Shown piece after piece: positions 5,938 to 7,985 of a DNA stretch of 7,985 bases. Numbering within the stretch: position 1 is the first letter of the stretch; every line of letters starts with the position of its first letter. The notes below the pieces were generated by a model. The model was not told the origin of the DNA and ran no database searches. It worked only from the letters and a program-made list of their open reading frames with translations. The stretch spans positions 1 to 7,985 of the forward strand of contig DAOTVC010000037.1 of the NCBI GenBank assembly GCA_034437215.1, given 5' to 3'. The position numbers were made by a program, and so were the translations under genes. The stretch comes from DAOTVC01 sp034437215 (GTDB lineage Bacteria > Chloroflexota > Anaerolineae > B4-G1 > SLSP01).

Positions 5938-7263
5938 ATGCCGAAAGCGACCTATCACTTCCCCCCCGACTTCAAGTGGGGGGTCGCCACCGCCGCTCAC
6001 CAGGTGGAGGGCAACAACGTCAACAACCAGTGGTGGGCCTGGGAGCAGGAGCCGGGCCGCATCAAGCAGGGCCACAGGTCGGGGGCCGCCTGTGACTGGT
6101 GGGAGAAGAGCGACGTCGACTTCGCCCTCGCCGAGTCCATGGGCCTCAATACCCTGCGGCTCTCCATCGAGTGGAGCCGGGTGGAGCCGGAGCCGGGGCG
6201 CTTCGACGACGCGGCCCTGGAGTGCTACCGGGCGATGCTCAAGGATCTGGTCGACCGGGGGCTGGAGCCCATGGTCACCCTGCACCACTTCTCCAACCCC
6301 ATGTGGCTGGAGAAGCAGGGGGGCTGGGAGAACGAGGGCACCATCGCCTACTTCACCCGCTTCGTGGAGCAGGTCGTCCGGGCGCTGGGGGAGCGCACCA
6401 CCCTCTGGTGCACCATCAACGAGCCCAACGTCTACAGCGTCATGGGCTATCTCTACGGTCTCTTCCCGCCGGGCAAGCAGGATCTGAAGACGGCGCGCGT
6501 CGTCCTCAAGCACCTGCTGCGGGCCCACGCCGCCGCCTACCGCTCCATCCACCGTCTGCAGTCCGACGCGCGGGTGGGGTTGGCCCACAACCTGCGCATC
6601 TTCGACCCCGCCAACCCCGAGTCGCTCATGGACCGGCTGGCAGCGAAGGGGCAGGATCTCATGTTCAACGAGAGCACCCTGCGGGCGGTCTGGCGCGGCT
6701 GGTGGATCCCGCCGCTGGGCTTCGGACCCGCCTGGTCCCTGCGCCGGACGCTCGATTGGATAGGGCTCAACTACTACACGCGCGATCTGGTGGCTTTCGA
6801 CAGCGGCGCGCGCGACTCGGGCTTCGGGCGCGCCGGTCACGCCGCCGACGCCGAGCTCCTCGAGGGCGGGTACGGCGAGCTCTACGCCGAGGGGATGTTC
6901 CGCGCCCTGCGCCGCATGGCGCGGCTGGAGATCCCCATCTACGTGACGGAGAACGGCATCCCCGACCTGGACGACGACCAGCGGCCCCGCGCCCTGCTCC
7001 TCCATCTGCACCAGCTCTGGCTGGCCCTCCAGCAGAACCTGCCCATCAAGGGCTACTACCACTGGACCCTGACCGACAACTTCGAGTGGGCCGAGGGCTG
7101 GACCCTGCGCTTCGGCCTCATCGAGATGGACCCGGAGACGGGCGAGCGCACGCGGCGTCCCAGCGCCGACCTCTACACCGCCATCGCCCGCGGCAATGCC
7201 ATCACGCCCGAGCTCATCGACGCCTACGCGCCCCACCTGCGCGACGAACTGCTGCCGGAGTGA
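5938..7263 (+). CDS. Glycoside hydrolase family 1 (beta-glucosidase/beta-glycosidase)
   Basis: A 441-residue TIM-barrel enzyme, near the usual GH1 length of 440-480. It would hydrolyse beta-linked glucosides, galactosides or fucosides with retention. The N-terminal FKWGVATAAHQVEG (12-25) is the GH1 signature supplying the subsite -1 Gln22. TLHHFSNPMW (114-123), CTINEPN (158-164) with acid/base Glu162, GLNYYT (276-281), YVTENG (335-340) with nucleophile Glu338, and HWTLTDNFEWAEGW (375-388) with sugar-binding Glu383-Trp384 are all present, so it should be active. No signal peptide or membrane segment is seen, suggesting cytoplasmic action on imported or endogenous glycosides. The ATG at 5938 follows AGGAAGGA (5923-5930) by 7 nt and lies 20 nt after the LOG-like gene, as third gene of the operon. 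No sugar transporter is adjacent, so the substrate is open. Confidence 0.95.
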   Translation: MPKATYHFPPDFKWGVATAAHQVEGNNVNNQWWAWEQEPGRIKQGHRSGAACDWWEKSDVDFALAESMGLNTLRLSIEWSRVEPEPGRFDDAALECYRAMLKDLVDRGLEPMVTLHHFSNPMWLEKQGGWENEGTIAYFTRFVEQVVRALGERTTLWCTINEPNVYSVMGYLYGLFPPGKQDLKTARVVLKHLLRAHAAAYRSIHRLQSDARVGLAHNLRIFDPANPESLMDRLAAKGQDLMFNESTLRAVWRGWWIPPLGFGPAWSLRRTLDWIGLNYYTRDLVAFDSGARDSGFGRAGHAADAELLEGGYGELYAEGMFRALRRMARLEIPIYVTENGIPDLDDDQRPRALLLHLHQLWLALQQNLPIKGYYHWTLTDNFEWAEGWTLRFGLIEMDPETGERTRRPSADLYTAIARGNAITPELIDAYAPHLRDELLPE

Positions 7264-7282
7264 GATGGCGACCCGGGCGCCT

Positions 7283-7303
7283 GAGCTGTTAGCTCTCTTT
7301 TCT
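7283..7303 (+). terminator. Weak intrinsic terminator candidate after the GH1 gene
   Basis: GAGCT (7283-7287) and AGCTC (7291-7295) form a 5-bp stem with a 3-nt loop, followed by the T-rich TCTTTTCT (7296-7303), 20 bp after the GH1 stop codon. The position suits a terminator for the degV operon, but the stem is short. The larger hairpins that follow may do the work instead. Confidence 0.35.
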
Positions 7304-7347
7304 GCCCGCTCCCCTGTGCGTCGCTACGCTCCGCACGTGGAGCGGGC
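7304..7347. repeat. Long inverted repeat with nested stem
   Basis: GCCCGCTCC (7304-7312) pairs perfectly with GGAGCGGGC (7339-7347). Inside, GTGCG (7316-7320) pairs with CGCAC (7332-7336), giving a two-part stem about 44 nt long. No T tract follows, so a classical intrinsic terminator is unlikely. It may be an extragenic palindromic element or stabilise the 3' end of the operon transcript. Confidence 0.5.
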
Positions 7348-7358
7348 AATCTTTCTAT

Positions 7359-7393
7359 GGTTTTGTGGGCCGCCCTGGGCGGCCCACAAAACC
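7359..7393. repeat. Perfect 35-bp palindrome (17-bp arms, 1-nt centre)
   Basis: The arm from 7359 to 7375 (GGTTTTGTGGGCCGCCC) is the exact reverse complement of 7377-7393, with one T at 7376 between them. The T run is on the left and the A run on the right, the reverse of a terminator (A run, stem, T run), and no T tract follows on either strand. It is likely a REP-like or transposon-derived palindrome, or a binding site; its function cannot be read here. Confidence 0.85.
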
Positions 7394-7484
7394 AACACCT
7401 AAAACTCTCTTTCCCGCATTGGTAGTCGCGTTTTCGATTCAATTGATAGCAGTTTAGTGGATCTCTGTCGGTCTTGGTCCTCTT

Positions 7485-7523
7485 CCCCCCTCCCCTTGGG
7501 GAGGGGGGCGAGGGGGGTGGGGG
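7485..7523. repeat. C/G-run hairpin with adjacent G runs
   Basis: CCCCCCTCCCC (7485-7495) is the exact reverse complement of GGGGAGGGGGG (7498-7508), with a TT loop. Two further G runs follow (7512-7517 and 7519-7523), making four runs of at least four G within 26 bp, which could form a G-quadruplex on the plus strand. It ends about 40 bp before queA. C/G-run hairpins like this recur between genes in several GC-rich genomes, so it may be a dispersed element. Confidence 0.75.
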
Positions 7524-7527
7524 TACT

Positions 7528-7557
7528 CTGAGCACTTCGCCCCTTCTGTGTTAGAAT
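7528..7557 (+). promoter_or_regulatory. Candidate queA promoter for a leaderless mRNA
   Basis: TAGAAT (7552-7557) matches the -10 consensus at 5 of 6 positions and ends only 7 bp before the queA ATG, so transcription should start at or next to the start codon. A weak -35 (CTGAGC, 7528-7533) lies 18 bp upstream. The absence of a Shine-Dalgarno before queA agrees with leaderless expression. Confidence 0.5.
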
Positions 7558-7564
7558 AGCTCCC

Positions 7565-7985
7565 ATGAAACGATCGGAACTCTACTACGAACTGCCCGAA
7601 GCGCTCATCGCCCAGGAGGCGGTGGAGCCGCGGGACGCCGCGCGCCTGCTGGTCATCCACCGGGAGAGCGGGCTGCTGGAGCACCGCACCTTTCGGGAGA
7701 TCGGCGACTACCTCCGCCCCGGGGATCTGCTGGTGGCGAACGAGAGCCGGGTCATCCCCGCGCGCCTCTTCGGTCGCAAGGAGCCGACGGGCGGGCAGGT
7801 GGAGATTCTCCTGCTGCGTGACCTGGGGGAGCAGCGCTGGCGCGCCCTGGTGGGCGGCGCCCGCACCCGGGTGGGGACCCGCGTCCGGGTCTACGCCCGG
7901 GAGGAGCCCACCGGGATCGAGGCGGAGGTCGAGGAGTCCGGCGAGCGGGGGGAGCGCACGCTCCACTTCTCCGAGCCCCTCGAAC
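7565..7985 (+). CDS. queA: S-adenosylmethionine:tRNA ribosyltransferase-isomerase, 5' part
   Basis: The first 140 codons are present and the frame runs off the window; complete QueA proteins have about 340-350 residues. The enzyme transfers and isomerises the ribosyl group of S-adenosylmethionine onto 7-aminomethyl-7-deazaguanine in tRNA, making epoxyqueuosine, the penultimate step of queuosine synthesis at the wobble base. Family features are YELPEALIAQ (8-17), PRDAARLLV (22-30), HRTFREIGDYL (40-50), RPGDLLVANESRVIPARLFG (51-70; usually N-x-TRVIPAR) and TGGQVEILLL (75-84), then RWRALVGGAR. The ATG at 7565 gives the expected N-terminus; no Shine-Dalgarno precedes it and a -10-like TAGAAT ends 7 bp upstream. 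It is separated from the GH1 gene by 301 bp of palindromes, so it is probably a separate transcription unit. Confidence 0.95.
   Translation, partial: MKRSELYYELPEALIAQEAVEPRDAARLLVIHRESGLLEHRTFREIGDYLRPGDLLVANESRVIPARLFGRKEPTGGQVEILLLRDLGEQRWRALVGGARTRVGTRVRVYAREEPTGIEAEVEESGERGERTLHFSEPLE

Noticed and set aside
7359..7393. 35-bp palindrome as intrinsic terminator
   Set aside because: No T tract follows the stem on either strand and the T/A runs are in the reverse order for a terminator.

Overview
The window is GC-rich DNA from a bacterium. Three things suggest a Chloroflexota lineage (Anaerolineae or Caldilineae type): the very GC-biased codon use, a large polytopic GT-C-like membrane protein with a tail of beta-rich modules, and clusters of degenerate heptamers (TTTCACG, TACTACG, TATTGCG types) inserted in frame in that gene. 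This assignment rests on remembered family patterns and no search was run.

Layout. (1) Positions 1-654, minus strand: a type II toxin-antitoxin pair, an AbrB-fold antitoxin followed by an overlapping PIN-domain toxin whose last residues lie outside the window. A near-consensus sigma70 promoter (TTGACA, 17 bp, TATACT) precedes it, with paired GTATAACG repeats as a candidate autoregulatory operator. (2) Positions 712-4365, plus strand: a 1217-residue membrane protein, with about eleven N-terminal membrane segments, an outer beta domain, two more membrane segments and four beta-rich modules. Three heptamer clusters and a 12-bp tandem repeat lie inside it. (3) Positions 4366-4530: a strong promoter (TTGTCA, 16 bp, TATAAT), two adjacent perfect palindromes just downstream of the expected transcription start, and a GC hairpin followed by T-rich sequence. 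(4) Positions 4531-7263, plus strand: a tight three-gene operon of a DegV-family fatty-acid-binding protein, a LOG-like Rossmann protein and a family 1 glycoside hydrolase, with gaps of 10 and 20 nt. (5) Positions 7264-7564: a 301-bp gap packed with inverted repeats, including a perfect 35-bp palindrome and a C/G-run hairpin with G-quadruplex potential. (6) Position 7565 to the window end: the first 140 codons of queA, probably read from a leaderless transcript.

The genes look like ordinary chromosome: cell-envelope glycosylation, lipid handling, sugar hydrolysis, tRNA modification and a toxin-antitoxin pair. No phage, IS or CRISPR genes are visible. The least ordinary content is repetitive and regulatory: the in-frame heptamers, the promoter/palindrome/terminator leader of degV, and the palindromes before queA.
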